Program-made: the position numbers and the translations under genes
The notes under the pieces: generated by a model
Seen by the model: only the letters and a program-made list of their open reading frames with translations
Database searches by the model: none
What the model was told of the DNA's origin: nothing
Shown: in pieces, positions 9,720 through 17,355 of the stretch
How the letters are laid out: the number at the start of each line of letters is the position of its first letter
How positions within the stretch are numbered: the stretch's first letter is position 1
From: Saccharibacillus deserti
GTDB taxonomy: Bacteria; Bacillota; Bacilli; Paenibacillales; Paenibacillaceae
Direction: 5' to 3'
DNA: 64,000 bases
Assembly (NCBI RefSeq): GCF_013618475.1
Contig: NZ_JABJVN010000011.1
Coordinates: 61,897-125,896 of the forward strand

Positions 9720-11373
9720 TGACGCTTTCCTCCTGTGTCGTAAGATCCGAAGCGGCGGCGTCCGGGGCAATCGCATGGCCGACCGATTCTACGGACTGGG
9801 CGGCCGCATCCGATGCTTGAGCCGCTTCGCTCCCGATCGAGACGGTATACACGGCCGCATACAGCCCCGCCGCTCCCGCCGTACTTCCTCCGCCCGTGTC
9901 GCGCTCTTCCGAGAGATCCGTGATCGCAGCCCCTTTTACAAAAGGCAGCTTCTTCAGTGCCGCCAGATAGACCGAAGCCTGGTCGATCCGGTTTACGTCG
10001 ACCGTCAAATCGATCGTGCTGTTCTGCGAGTAGGCGATGTTTCGGATTACGGCGCGTTTCGGCAGAGCGGCGTCCAGCTGTTTGAGCACCGATACGGCGT
10101 CCATGCGCGAGGCTTCGAGTTGGGCGATCAGCGCCGCGGGCGAGCCTCCGCTGCCTTGAAGCCCGACCAGTTCGAGCTGCTTGAGCTGGTTGTCCGCCTG
10201 CAGACTCTCGAGCTGCGAAGCCTGGCCGGCCAGACCGTCTTTTTGAATCATATAGAAAGCCACGACCGTTCCGGCCGCCAATATCCAGATCAGCAGCAGC
10301 GACGCCAGGGCGTACGGAAGCACTTTCGCTTCCCGGTCTTCCCGCGGCAGCAGATCGATCAGACTGTTCTTGTCATCGCGCAGCGCGGCACCGACCGCCA
10401 CCCGGTACAGGTTCAGCGATGGGTCTTCGGCCCTGCCCGGCACGGCTTCCAGCTGAAGCTCCTGAATATCGATCTCCGCCAGCGCCTGCCGCAGTTCGCC
10501 GACGAGCTGACGCCGGATCCGGTCCGGGCCGGTGACGGCCAGCCCGGTGATCCGCGCGGCTCCGTCATGCAGACTGTACTGATAGAAGTTGAGCATCCGC
10601 GAAATTTCGGCCGTAATCTCCACAATCTGCTCGGTGGACAAACTGTCTTCCCCCAAAGCCGCTTTATGCGCCAAGTAGGATTCGGACTGGAACAACGGCG
10701 TCTCGTCCGCAAGGTCGAGCAAGTTGATGGTCCGCATGAACACCGGGTTGCCTTCGCGGAACATATAGACGTCCATCTGCGAATGCTCGAGGTGCACCAG
10801 CATCGTATCGGCAAAAGGTTTGCCCTGCGCGCTTTCGGTCATGCGTGCCAGCGCCGTCGCCGACACTTCCACGCTGTCCGTCTTGATGCCCGCTTCGTCC
10901 AGAATGCCCACGTACTCGTTGATCAGCCGGCTCGGAGCCGCAAACACGAGTACCCGGGTCACTTCTTCCTCGAGACCGTCGCCTTGAAGCAGTTTGTCCC
11001 GGCCGATCGGAATATAATCGTATACCGGTTCTTCGAAAGGCAGATGCAGACCGGTCTCCACTTCGAGCGCGACGAGCTGCTCCACCTGCTTCGAATTGAC
11101 CGCGGAAATGTTCATTTTGCGGATAATGACCTGGGAAGGCGGTACGGACAGCGAGACGCGGCTGCCTTTGAGACCTTCCTGCTCGGCCCACTGGCGAATC
11201 TGCGCGCGCAGCTTTTCTTCGTCGGCGATCTGGTTTTCGATGATGGTACCGGGCTCGAGCGGCAGATAGCTCTGCTTTTCGATCTCCCAGGTTTTGCTGT
11301 TTTTGAGTTGGATGAAGCGGACCCCGGTCTGTTCGATGGTAAGTCCCGCTTTTTTGCTGCCGATTCCCCGCAT
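9700..11373 (-). CDS. PilM-PilN fusion protein of type IV pilus assembly
   Basis: A 557-residue protein that joins two proteins usually separate. Residues 1 to about 330 are an actin-like PilM ATPase-fold domain (SKKAGLTIEQTGVRFIQLK at the start). From about 336 it reads as PilN: the short cytoplasmic motif LIDLLPRE (PilN proteins typically begin with INLLP), one membrane helix (about 352-376), a coiled coil and an extracytoplasmic ferredoxin-like domain, then a disordered Ala/Ser tail. In separate form PilM binds the cytoplasmic tail of PilN; here that contact is covalent. It sits between pilD and pilO with 15 bases to pilD. No stop or frameshift interrupts the frame. Confidence 0.88.
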   Translation of the reverse strand: MRGIGSKKAGLTIEQTGVRFIQLKNSKTWEIEKQSYLPLEPGTIIENQIADEEKLRAQIRQWAEQEGLKGSRVSLSVPPSQVIIRKMNISAVNSKQVEQLVALEVETGLHLPFEEPVYDYIPIGRDKLLQGDGLEEEVTRVLVFAAPSRLINEYVGILDEAGIKTDSVEVSATALARMTESAQGKPFADTMLVHLEHSQMDVYMFREGNPVFMRTINLLDLADETPLFQSESYLAHKAALGEDSLSTEQIVEITAEISRMLNFYQYSLHDGAARITGLAVTGPDRIRRQLVGELRQALAEIDIQELQLEAVPGRAEDPSLNLYRVAVGAALRDDKNSLIDLLPREDREAKVLPYALASLLLIWILAAGTVVAFYMIQKDGLAGQASQLESLQADNQLKQLELVGLQGSGGSPAALIAQLEASRMDAVSVLKQLDAALPKRAVIRNIAYSQNSTIDLTVDVNRIDQASVYLAALKKLPFVKGAAITDLSEERDTGGGSTAGAAGLYAAVYTVSIGSEAAQASDAAAQSVESVGHAIAPDAAASDLTTQEESVNDGTNP

Positions 11374-11388
11374 GCCTGGTATGTCCTC

Positions 11389-12144
11389 CTAACCGATCAG
11401 CGAGAAATACCCGCCGATAATCTGCGTTCCGTAGAGATAAGCGATCATTGTGCCCAGCGCAAGCCACGGTCCGAACGGAACGGGCTGGCGGCGCTGAACG
11501 ATTTTAAAAGAAATAAGCAGCATGCCGACGATCGTGCCGAAGGCGCAGGCGAGCATGAAGGCCAGAACGGCCGGACCGATCCCGAGCACGACTCCGCACA
11601 GCGCGAACAGCTTGACGTCCCCCATGCCCATGCCGCCTTTGGTCAGCAGAGCGATCAACAGGATCAGTCCGCCGCCGAAAAGTCCGCCCAATCCGTAATG
11701 CCACCACGGCGCATCCATGAACGCCAGGCGCAGCACGATCAGAATCGGCGCGAAAAAGAGCAGCACCTTGTTGGGAATACGCATATATTTCAAATCCGCG
11801 ATCGTGACGACGATGCACAGGCCGGCCAGTACAATGCCGAGCGCCGCCGTTCCCGTCAGACCGAAGCGGAGAAACATCCATAGGAAGAGGAGCCCGGTCG
11901 CCGCTTCGAACAGCGGGTAGATCGGCGAGACTTTAGTGCCGCAGTGCCTGCATCGACCTTTTGAAAAAATATAGCTGAATACCGGAATCATGTCTTTGGC
12001 GCCGAGACGCGTGCCGCAGTTCCCGCAGCGGGAAGGCGGACGGACGACGGATTCGCCGACGGGAACCCTGAGGCCCACGACGTTGAAAAAAGAGCCGAAC
12101 AACAGGCCCACGACGGTGATGTAGATCGCGATGAAAATGGTCAT
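11389..12144 (-). CDS. pilD: Prepilin peptidase (A24 family)
   Basis: A 251-residue polytopic membrane aspartic protease that removes leader peptides of prepilins and N-methylates the new Phe. The N-terminal cytoplasmic loop keeps both zinc-binding CxxC pairs (CGNCG and CRHCG), which marks a bifunctional peptidase-methylase. The second catalytic Asp lies in GGMGMGDVKLFAL. Substrates nearby are the pilin at 12326-12841 and the minor pilins at 24-25 kb. The region before the ATG lacks a clear Shine-Dalgarno sequence, so the start is less sure than the family. Confidence 0.93.
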   Translation of the reverse strand: MTIFIAIYITVVGLLFGSFFNVVGLRVPVGESVVRPPSRCGNCGTRLGAKDMIPVFSYIFSKGRCRHCGTKVSPIYPLFEAATGLLFLWMFLRFGLTGTAALGIVLAGLCIVVTIADLKYMRIPNKVLLFFAPILIVLRLAFMDAPWWHYGLGGLFGGGLILLIALLTKGGMGMGDVKLFALCGVVLGIGPAVLAFMLACAFGTIVGMLLISFKIVQRRQPVPFGPWLALGTMIAYLYGTQIIGGYFSLIG

Positions 12145-12278
12145 AAGGTGTATGGGATTGGAATAAAGCGCTCCAGCCTAAAAGGTTGTTCCAATCGCTG
12201 TTGCCCTCCAATTTCCTGATGAGATGAGGAATTCCAAGTTAGGTAAGTGCAGAAGGAAAAGATTAAGGGATAAAGAGA

Positions 12279-12307
12279 AACCGGAAAAACGGTGGGTTTT
12301 TCCGGTT
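12279..12307 (-). terminator. Hairpin after the major pilin gene
   Basis: Twelve-base perfect arms (12279-12290, 12296-12307) lie just beyond the pilin stop, with a moderately T-rich tail on the minus strand. It may end a share of transcripts so that pilin is made in excess over pilD and pilMNO. Confidence 0.65.
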
Positions 12308-12325
12308 CTCACCTTCTAGCATTTA

Positions 12326-12841
12326 TTATTTATTGGCATCTGTCGGAGTCGCAGACAATACTTCTTCCGCCGTGAATGTCTTGGTCTTGGCAGTTCCCGA
12401 CGTAGTATCCGTCAAAATCACATTGGTCAAGTCGCCTGTTGTACTAAAGGTTACTTGGCTGGTTCCAGCCAAAGCCTTTTTCGTACTAGGAAGTGCTACT
12501 GTTGCTTCTAAATACTTGGCTGTGATCAATGTGGACACTGTAATATTACCGGCACCTTTGAAATCGCCTGCTTTGTCGCCAATGACATACAAGCGGGCTG
12601 CGTCATAGACTTGACGTGCAGTTGCTACGTCTGCGCTGCTTCTAGAGTTGTTGATAATATTGCTAATCAGCGGAACGGCAATAACGGCAATGATCGCGAT
12701 AATAACCAGTACTGCCAAGAGTTCGATCAGGGTAAAGCCTTTTTCGTCTTTGCCCATTTTTGCCCATACACGCTGCATAAAGGTCGACTTGCGGGTTTCC
12801 TTCATTTCTACTTCGTTAACCATCTCTGCTGCTTGATTCAT
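12326..12841 (-). CDS. pilA: Type IV prepilin, probable major pilin
   Basis: A 171-residue class of prepilin with an unusually long leader: 35 residues precede the cleavage site in DEKG/FTLIELLAVLVIIAI. The mature protein keeps Glu at position 5 and the hydrophobic N-terminal helix, then a Thr/Ala-rich globular part with no Cys pair. A GGGAGTG site precedes the ATG at 12841; inner ATGs would shorten the leader. Its place between pilC and pilD and the hairpin after it suit a highly expressed major subunit. The leader length is closer to Gram-positive than to Gram-negative type IVa pilins. Confidence 0.88.
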   Translation of the reverse strand: MNQAAEMVNEVEMKETRKSTFMQRVWAKMGKDEKGFTLIELLAVLVIIAIIAVIAVPLISNIINNSRSSADVATARQVYDAARLYVIGDKAGDFKGAGNITVSTLITAKYLEATVALPSTKKALAGTSQVTFSTTGDLTNVILTDTTSGTAKTKTFTAEEVLSATPTDANK

Positions 12842-12974
12842 TTTGTCTTCACTCCCGTGATTTTTTCCGGATTTTGATTATCCGGTTCTTGCCTCCGAGT
12901 TTTTCCAAAATCGGATTCGTGGCTCCGTACATATCTCGAAGCTTTCCTCGAGCACTTCATACAGAGCCGCGCTT

Positions 12975-14189
12975 TTACCCCCCCGACACACTGCTGTACA
13001 GCGTAAACATCGGAAGCATAATCGCTGCCATAATCGTGCCGACCACTGCTGCCAAAAATACGATCAGCAGAGGTTCGAGCAGGGATTTCAAACGATCGAC
13101 CGTGTTATCCACGTCCATTTCGTAGAAATCCGCCACTTTACCCAGCATATCCCCCAACGCCCCGGTTTCTTCGCCGATCGCGATCATCTGGGTGACCAGA
13201 GGCGGGAAGACCCACGACTTTTCCAGAGGAGCGGCCAGCGAACGGCCCTGCCGAAGCGAGTCTCCCGCACTTCGGATGACCTGGCCGATGACCCGGTTGC
13301 CGGCGACGTCTTCGACAATCGTCAGCGACTGGAGCACGGGAACGGCGCTTGCATATAATGAAGAGAAAGTCCGGGTAAACTGGGCGATCGAGCTTTTCTG
13401 ATTCAGCTTGCCGAAGACCGGGACTTTCAGTTTCATATAATCGATCCAGTAAGCCCCCTGCTCGGTACGCTTGGCCATGAAAAAGGCAATGACCAGAACC
13501 AGAATGCCCAGCCCCCAGAAGTACCAATAATGCTGGATGCTGTTACTGAGCGCCAGAACCGCGACCGTAATCGCCGGCAGTTCCGCATCGAACGAATCGA
13601 ACATCGTAATAAACTGCGGCACGATAGCCCAGAGCAGATACACCGTCGCCACAATGGCCAGAATCGCGACCGTAGCCGGATAAGTCAGCGCCGACTTCAC
13701 TTTTTCGCGGGTGGAATGCTGCTTTTCGAAAAAGACGGCCAGACGTTCCAGCGTCCCTTCCAAATCCCCCGTTTCTTCGCCCGCCCGCACCATGCTCACG
13801 AACAGGGAAGGGAAGATCCGCCGGTGCTCCTGCACCGCCTGCGAGAACGGAATGCCTTTGAGCAGACTGGAGGCGACCTGGATCAAAGCGCCTTTGAGCG
13901 CTTTGCTCTCGGTCTGCCCCGCGAGGATGGTCGTCGCGTCCACGATGGTGATTCCGGCACGGATCAGCGTGGCGAATTGGCGGCAGTAGATGATGAAATG
14001 GATCGACTTGACCGGGTTGCCGATATAGATTTCTTTGGACAATACCGTATTGTTTTTCTCGACGAGCGAGAAGACTTTCAGTCCGCGTTTGCGAAGTTCT
14101 TCCATGGCGGCGGCTTTGTCGCTTGCGTTCATCTTGCCCTTAAGCCGTTTGCCGCTTCCGGTTCGCACCTGATATTCGAACTGGGCCAT
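12975..14189 (-). CDS. pilC: Type IV pilus inner-membrane platform protein PilC
   Basis: A 404-residue member of the GspF/PilC family with two similar cytoplasmic domains (each with a GxxTGDLEGTLE or GEETGALGDMLG type motif) and three membrane helices. It forms the platform on which PilB and PilT act. The start codon overlaps the pilT stop as TGATG, and GGAGG lies upstream within pilT, so translation is coupled. Confidence 0.95.
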   Translation of the reverse strand: MAQFEYQVRTGSGKRLKGKMNASDKAAAMEELRKRGLKVFSLVEKNNTVLSKEIYIGNPVKSIHFIIYCRQFATLIRAGITIVDATTILAGQTESKALKGALIQVASSLLKGIPFSQAVQEHRRIFPSLFVSMVRAGEETGDLEGTLERLAVFFEKQHSTREKVKSALTYPATVAILAIVATVYLLWAIVPQFITMFDSFDAELPAITVAVLALSNSIQHYWYFWGLGILVLVIAFFMAKRTEQGAYWIDYMKLKVPVFGKLNQKSSIAQFTRTFSSLYASAVPVLQSLTIVEDVAGNRVIGQVIRSAGDSLRQGRSLAAPLEKSWVFPPLVTQMIAIGEETGALGDMLGKVADFYEMDVDNTVDRLKSLLEPLLIVFLAAVVGTIMAAIMLPMFTLYSSVSGG

Positions 14190-15238
14190 CAGGCGGTCAC
14201 CTCCGTCATATATTCCTTGGCCGCGGAAGGATCAACCTGCCCGCGCTGAAGATGCTCGCGGATATTCATCTCCAGCGTGTGCATGCCATGCGCCTTGCCC
14301 GTCTGCATCACGCTGCGGATCTGGTGGATCTTCTCCGAACGGATCAGGTTGGCGACGGCCGGCGTATTGACCAGCACTTCGGTCGCGCACGTCCGCCCCT
14401 GACCGCCGCGGTTCGGCAGCAGGCGCTGCGAGATCACGGCGGTCAGGACGGAGGCCAGCTGCGTGCGCACCTGCGGCTGCTGGTGGCCCGGGAAAGCGTC
14501 GATGATCCGGTCGATCGTCTTGGGCGCGTCCGTCGTATGGAGCGTCGCCAGGACCAGATGGCCCGTCTCCGCAGCGGTAATGGCCGCCGAGATCGTCTCC
14601 AGGTCCCGCATTTCGCCGACCAGAATGACGTCCGGGTCCTGCCGGAGCGCCGCCCGCAAACCGTCCGCGAAGCTTGCCGTGTCCAGGCCGACTTCGCGCT
14701 GGTGCACAAGCGATTTGCGATGGTCGTGCATGAATTCGATCGGATCTTCCAGCGTGACGATATGTTTGCTTGTTTTGGTATTGATATCGTGGATCATCGC
14801 GGCCAGCGTCGACGATTTGCCGCTGCCCGTCGGACCGGTGACCAGAATCAGTCCCTGCGGCCGATGGGCCAGCGCAGCCAGCGCTCCGGGAAGCCCCAAC
14901 TGCTCCATCGTCGGAATCTTCTCCGGAATGGAGCGGGCCGAGATCGCCGCATACCCTTTCTGGCGGTAGACGTTGATCCGGAACCGGTCCGCACCGGGAA
15001 GGGCATAAGCGAAGTCCAGCTCGCCGACACTGCGGAACCGAAGAGTCCGCTCTTCGCCGAGCAGATCGGAAGCCATCCGCTCCGCTTCATCGCCGCTGAC
15101 CGGCTCGCCGGCCAGCGGCGTCAGCGCGCCGTGAATACGGACGCTCGGCGGCGCTCCGACCGCAATATGCAGATCGGAGGCTCCCCGGGCATGCATTTCG
15201 CGCAGCAGCTCTTCGATTGTCCGGTTGTGTTCGTTCAT
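14189..15238 (-). CDS. pilT: Type IV pilus retraction ATPase PilT
   Basis: A 349-residue hexameric secretion ATPase. Walker A is GPTGSGKSSTLAAM, with Asp box TLEDPIEFMHDH, Walker B PDVILVGEMRD and His box TGHLVLATLHTTDA. PilT drives pilus disassembly and so twitching motility or DNA uptake. ATG 15238 is preferred over 15259 because GGAGGAG is nine bases upstream. Presence of both PilB and PilT means these pili can probably retract. Confidence 0.95.
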   Translation of the reverse strand: MNEHNRTIEELLREMHARGASDLHIAVGAPPSVRIHGALTPLAGEPVSGDEAERMASDLLGEERTLRFRSVGELDFAYALPGADRFRINVYRQKGYAAISARSIPEKIPTMEQLGLPGALAALAHRPQGLILVTGPTGSGKSSTLAAMIHDINTKTSKHIVTLEDPIEFMHDHRKSLVHQREVGLDTASFADGLRAALRQDPDVILVGEMRDLETISAAITAAETGHLVLATLHTTDAPKTIDRIIDAFPGHQQPQVRTQLASVLTAVISQRLLPNRGGQGRTCATEVLVNTPAVANLIRSEKIHQIRSVMQTGKAHGMHTLEMNIREHLQRGQVDPSAAKEYMTEVTA

Positions 15239-15274
15239 CTTCAGCAGCTCCTCCGCCATTCATCGGAAGCCCGC

Positions 15275-16939
15275 TTAATGGGCGACCGTTTCTTTCATCA
15301 CTTCCTGCAGCGTCGTAATCCCCAGACCGACTTTGCGGAAGCCGTCTTCCAGCAGCGACTTCATGCCACCCTGCTTGGCGGCCCTGCGCATATCTTCGAT
15401 ACTGCCCGATTCGTTGACCAACCGGCGCAGCGTATCCGTCATCGGCATCACTTCGTGGATCGCGACCCGCCCCCGGTAACCGGTTGTACTGCAGTTGCCG
15501 CATCCGCGGCCTTTATACAGCTTATCGACGAAGATCCCCTGTTCGTGCATAAGAATTTTTTCCTGTTCCGAAGGCGCATACTCCGTTTTGCATTCCGGAC
15601 AGATCTTGCGGACCAGACGCTGGGCGACAACGCCGATCAGCGACGAGGCGATCAGATACGGCTCGATGCCCATATCGCGCAAGCGCGTCACGCTGCTGAC
15701 CGCGTCGTTCGTATGCAGCGTCGACAGCACCAAGTGGCCGGTCAGCGAAGCGCGAACCGCAATCTCGGCGGTTTCCGTATCCCGGATTTCCCCGACCATG
15801 ACGATATTCGGATCCTGCCGGAGAATGGAACGCAGACCGGCCGCGAAGGTCAGACCGACCGCCGGGTTCACGTGAACCTGATTGATGCCTTCGATCTGGT
15901 ACTCGACCGGATCTTCGACCGTAATGATATTCGCTTCCTCGGTGTTCAGGTGAGCCAGCGCCGAGTAAAGGGTGGTCGTCTTGCCGCTGCCGGTCGGACC
16001 GGTGAGCAGCATGATTCCGTACGGACGTTCGATCATTTCCTTGAACACAGTTGCATTGCGTTCGTCGAAGCCCAGCTTGTCCATCGACTGCACGCCTGTA
16101 GTCAAATCAAGCAGACGCAGTACGATTTTCTCGCCGTGTACGGTCGGCAGCGACGAGACCCGGATATCGATCATGCGATAGTCGACCAGCATTTTGATCC
16201 GTCCGTCCTGCGGCAGGCGGCGCTCGGCGATATTCAGCTTCGCCATAATCTTCAGACGCGCCGTAATAAAGCCCTGCATCTGTTTCGGAATCATCCGTTC
16301 GGTCCGCAGCGAACCGTCGATCCGGTAGCGGATCGCCAGATTGTTCTCGCCCGGATCCACATGGATGTCGGAAGCGCGAAGCTGGGCGGCCTGTTGGATC
16401 ATCTGGTTGACCAGCTTGACGATCGGCGAATCTTCGTCGGTGATTTCGGTCTCTTCGATCTCTTCGACGCTGGGCAGCTCGCCCATCATCTGGTTCATCG
16501 AATCGCGCAGGCCGTAGTGGCGGGCGATCGCCCGCTGCAGTTCGTCGCGCGTACAGATGGCCGGTTCGATCCGGAAGCCCGTGCTCATGCGCAGATCTTC
16601 GATCGCGAAATAATCCAGCGGATCGGCCATGGCCACCATCAGCTTGCTGCCTTCTTTCATGAAAGGAAGCACTTGATACCGTTTGGCCATGCTCTCCGGA
16701 ATGATCTGGGTAATAGCCGGATCGATCTGGTATTTGAACAGGCTGACGTGGGGAATGCCGAGCTGGAACTCCAACACTTCGATCAGCTGCTGCTCCGTGA
16801 TGGTCCCCTGGGCAATCAGATGGTCGCCAAGTTTGCGCTTGGTTTCCCGCTGTTCGACAAGCGCCTGCTGCAGCTGTTCCTCGGAAATAATGCCGTTCTC
16901 GACAAGCAGGTCGCCGAGTCTTTTCTTAATGATTGCCAT
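15275..16939 (-). CDS. pilB: Type IV pilus assembly ATPase PilB
   Basis: A 554-residue extension ATPase. The N-terminal GSPII_E regulatory domain is followed by the ATPase core with Walker A (GPTGSGKTTTLYSAL), Asp box (TVEDPVEYQ), Walker B (NIVMVGEIRD) and two CxxC pairs (CPEC, CGNC) that bind zinc. The start is set at ATG 16939 (MAIIKKRLGDLLVENG), the usual family beginning, with GGAG upstream; the frame stays open to 17044 but no ribosome site stands there. It is the first gene of the pilus operon. Confidence 0.94.
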   Translation of the reverse strand: MAIIKKRLGDLLVENGIISEEQLQQALVEQRETKRKLGDHLIAQGTITEQQLIEVLEFQLGIPHVSLFKYQIDPAITQIIPESMAKRYQVLPFMKEGSKLMVAMADPLDYFAIEDLRMSTGFRIEPAICTRDELQRAIARHYGLRDSMNQMMGELPSVEEIEETEITDEDSPIVKLVNQMIQQAAQLRASDIHVDPGENNLAIRYRIDGSLRTERMIPKQMQGFITARLKIMAKLNIAERRLPQDGRIKMLVDYRMIDIRVSSLPTVHGEKIVLRLLDLTTGVQSMDKLGFDERNATVFKEMIERPYGIMLLTGPTGSGKTTTLYSALAHLNTEEANIITVEDPVEYQIEGINQVHVNPAVGLTFAAGLRSILRQDPNIVMVGEIRDTETAEIAVRASLTGHLVLSTLHTNDAVSSVTRLRDMGIEPYLIASSLIGVVAQRLVRKICPECKTEYAPSEQEKILMHEQGIFVDKLYKGRGCGNCSTTGYRGRVAIHEVMPMTDTLRRLVNESGSIEDMRRAAKQGGMKSLLEDGFRKVGLGITTLQEVMKETVAH

Positions 16940-17079
16940 GCCCGTTTCATCTCCGCCGTATTTATTGAAATTGAGATTAAGAGTTTGCTCAAGCAAGCCG
17001 ACAATATAACAAGGCTCTTCTAGCGCATAAGTCGTATGTTCCATTTTTTTGGGTCCATTGGCCTGTGGCGTCTTTCTAT

Positions 17080-17107
17080 ATATCGCAGAAAGAAGAGGTT
17101 TTTTTTA
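17080..17107 (-). promoter_or_regulatory. Sigma-D-like promoter before pilB
   Basis: On the minus strand TAAA (17104-17107) and TGCGATAT (17080-17087) are 16 bases apart. Against the sigma-D consensus (TAAA, 15 bases, GCCGATAT) the -35 matches fully and the -10 matches in six of eight positions. The leader to ATG 16939 would be about 130 bases. Compare the stronger copy before the minor-pilin operon at 25437-25464. Confidence 0.45.
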
Positions 17108-17112
17108 GGGGG

Positions 17113-17159
17113 TTTCAAATTTTTTTTTAATTTGCCCGAAAAAAGTCGCAAATTTGAAA
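17113..17159. repeat. AT-rich inverted repeat between pilB and the divergent gene
   Basis: Perfect 9-base arms TTTCAAATT (17113-17121) and AATTTGAAA (17151-17159) flank an A/T-run segment in the 416-base divergent gap (16940-17355). It could be a bidirectional control site or a cruciform. The rest of the gap holds the promoters listed beside it and no visible small gene. Confidence 0.4.
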
Positions 17160-17186
17160 TTCCTGTTGTTCACCGAGCATTTATCC

Positions 17187-17215
17187 TTGAGAACGTAAGG
17201 CTTATGGCCTAAAAT
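17187..17215 (+). promoter_or_regulatory. Sigma-A promoter of the 1641-residue secreted protein
   Basis: TTGAGA (17187-17192) and TAAAAT (17210-17215) are 17 bases apart, each matching five of six consensus positions. Transcription from about 17222 would give a leader of roughly 134 bases before the GTG at 17356. Confidence 0.6.
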
Positions 17216-17355
17216 AATGATATACCATACAACCTTTTCTTGCGCTACCCATTTAGCAAAATTGTCTGTTATCGGGACTTAAAGGCCCTCTCACCCGGCC
17301 AGCGGATTTATCTGCATGTGTACTTAAATTCGGCGATCTTCAAGGAGGAACAGCA

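Noticed and set aside
9697..17023. Very long plus-strand frames opposite pilMN-pilD and opposite pilT-pilB (728 and 923 codons)
   Set aside because: Antisense shadows produced by GC-rich codon patterns; products are His/Arg/Gln-rich with no recognisable domain.
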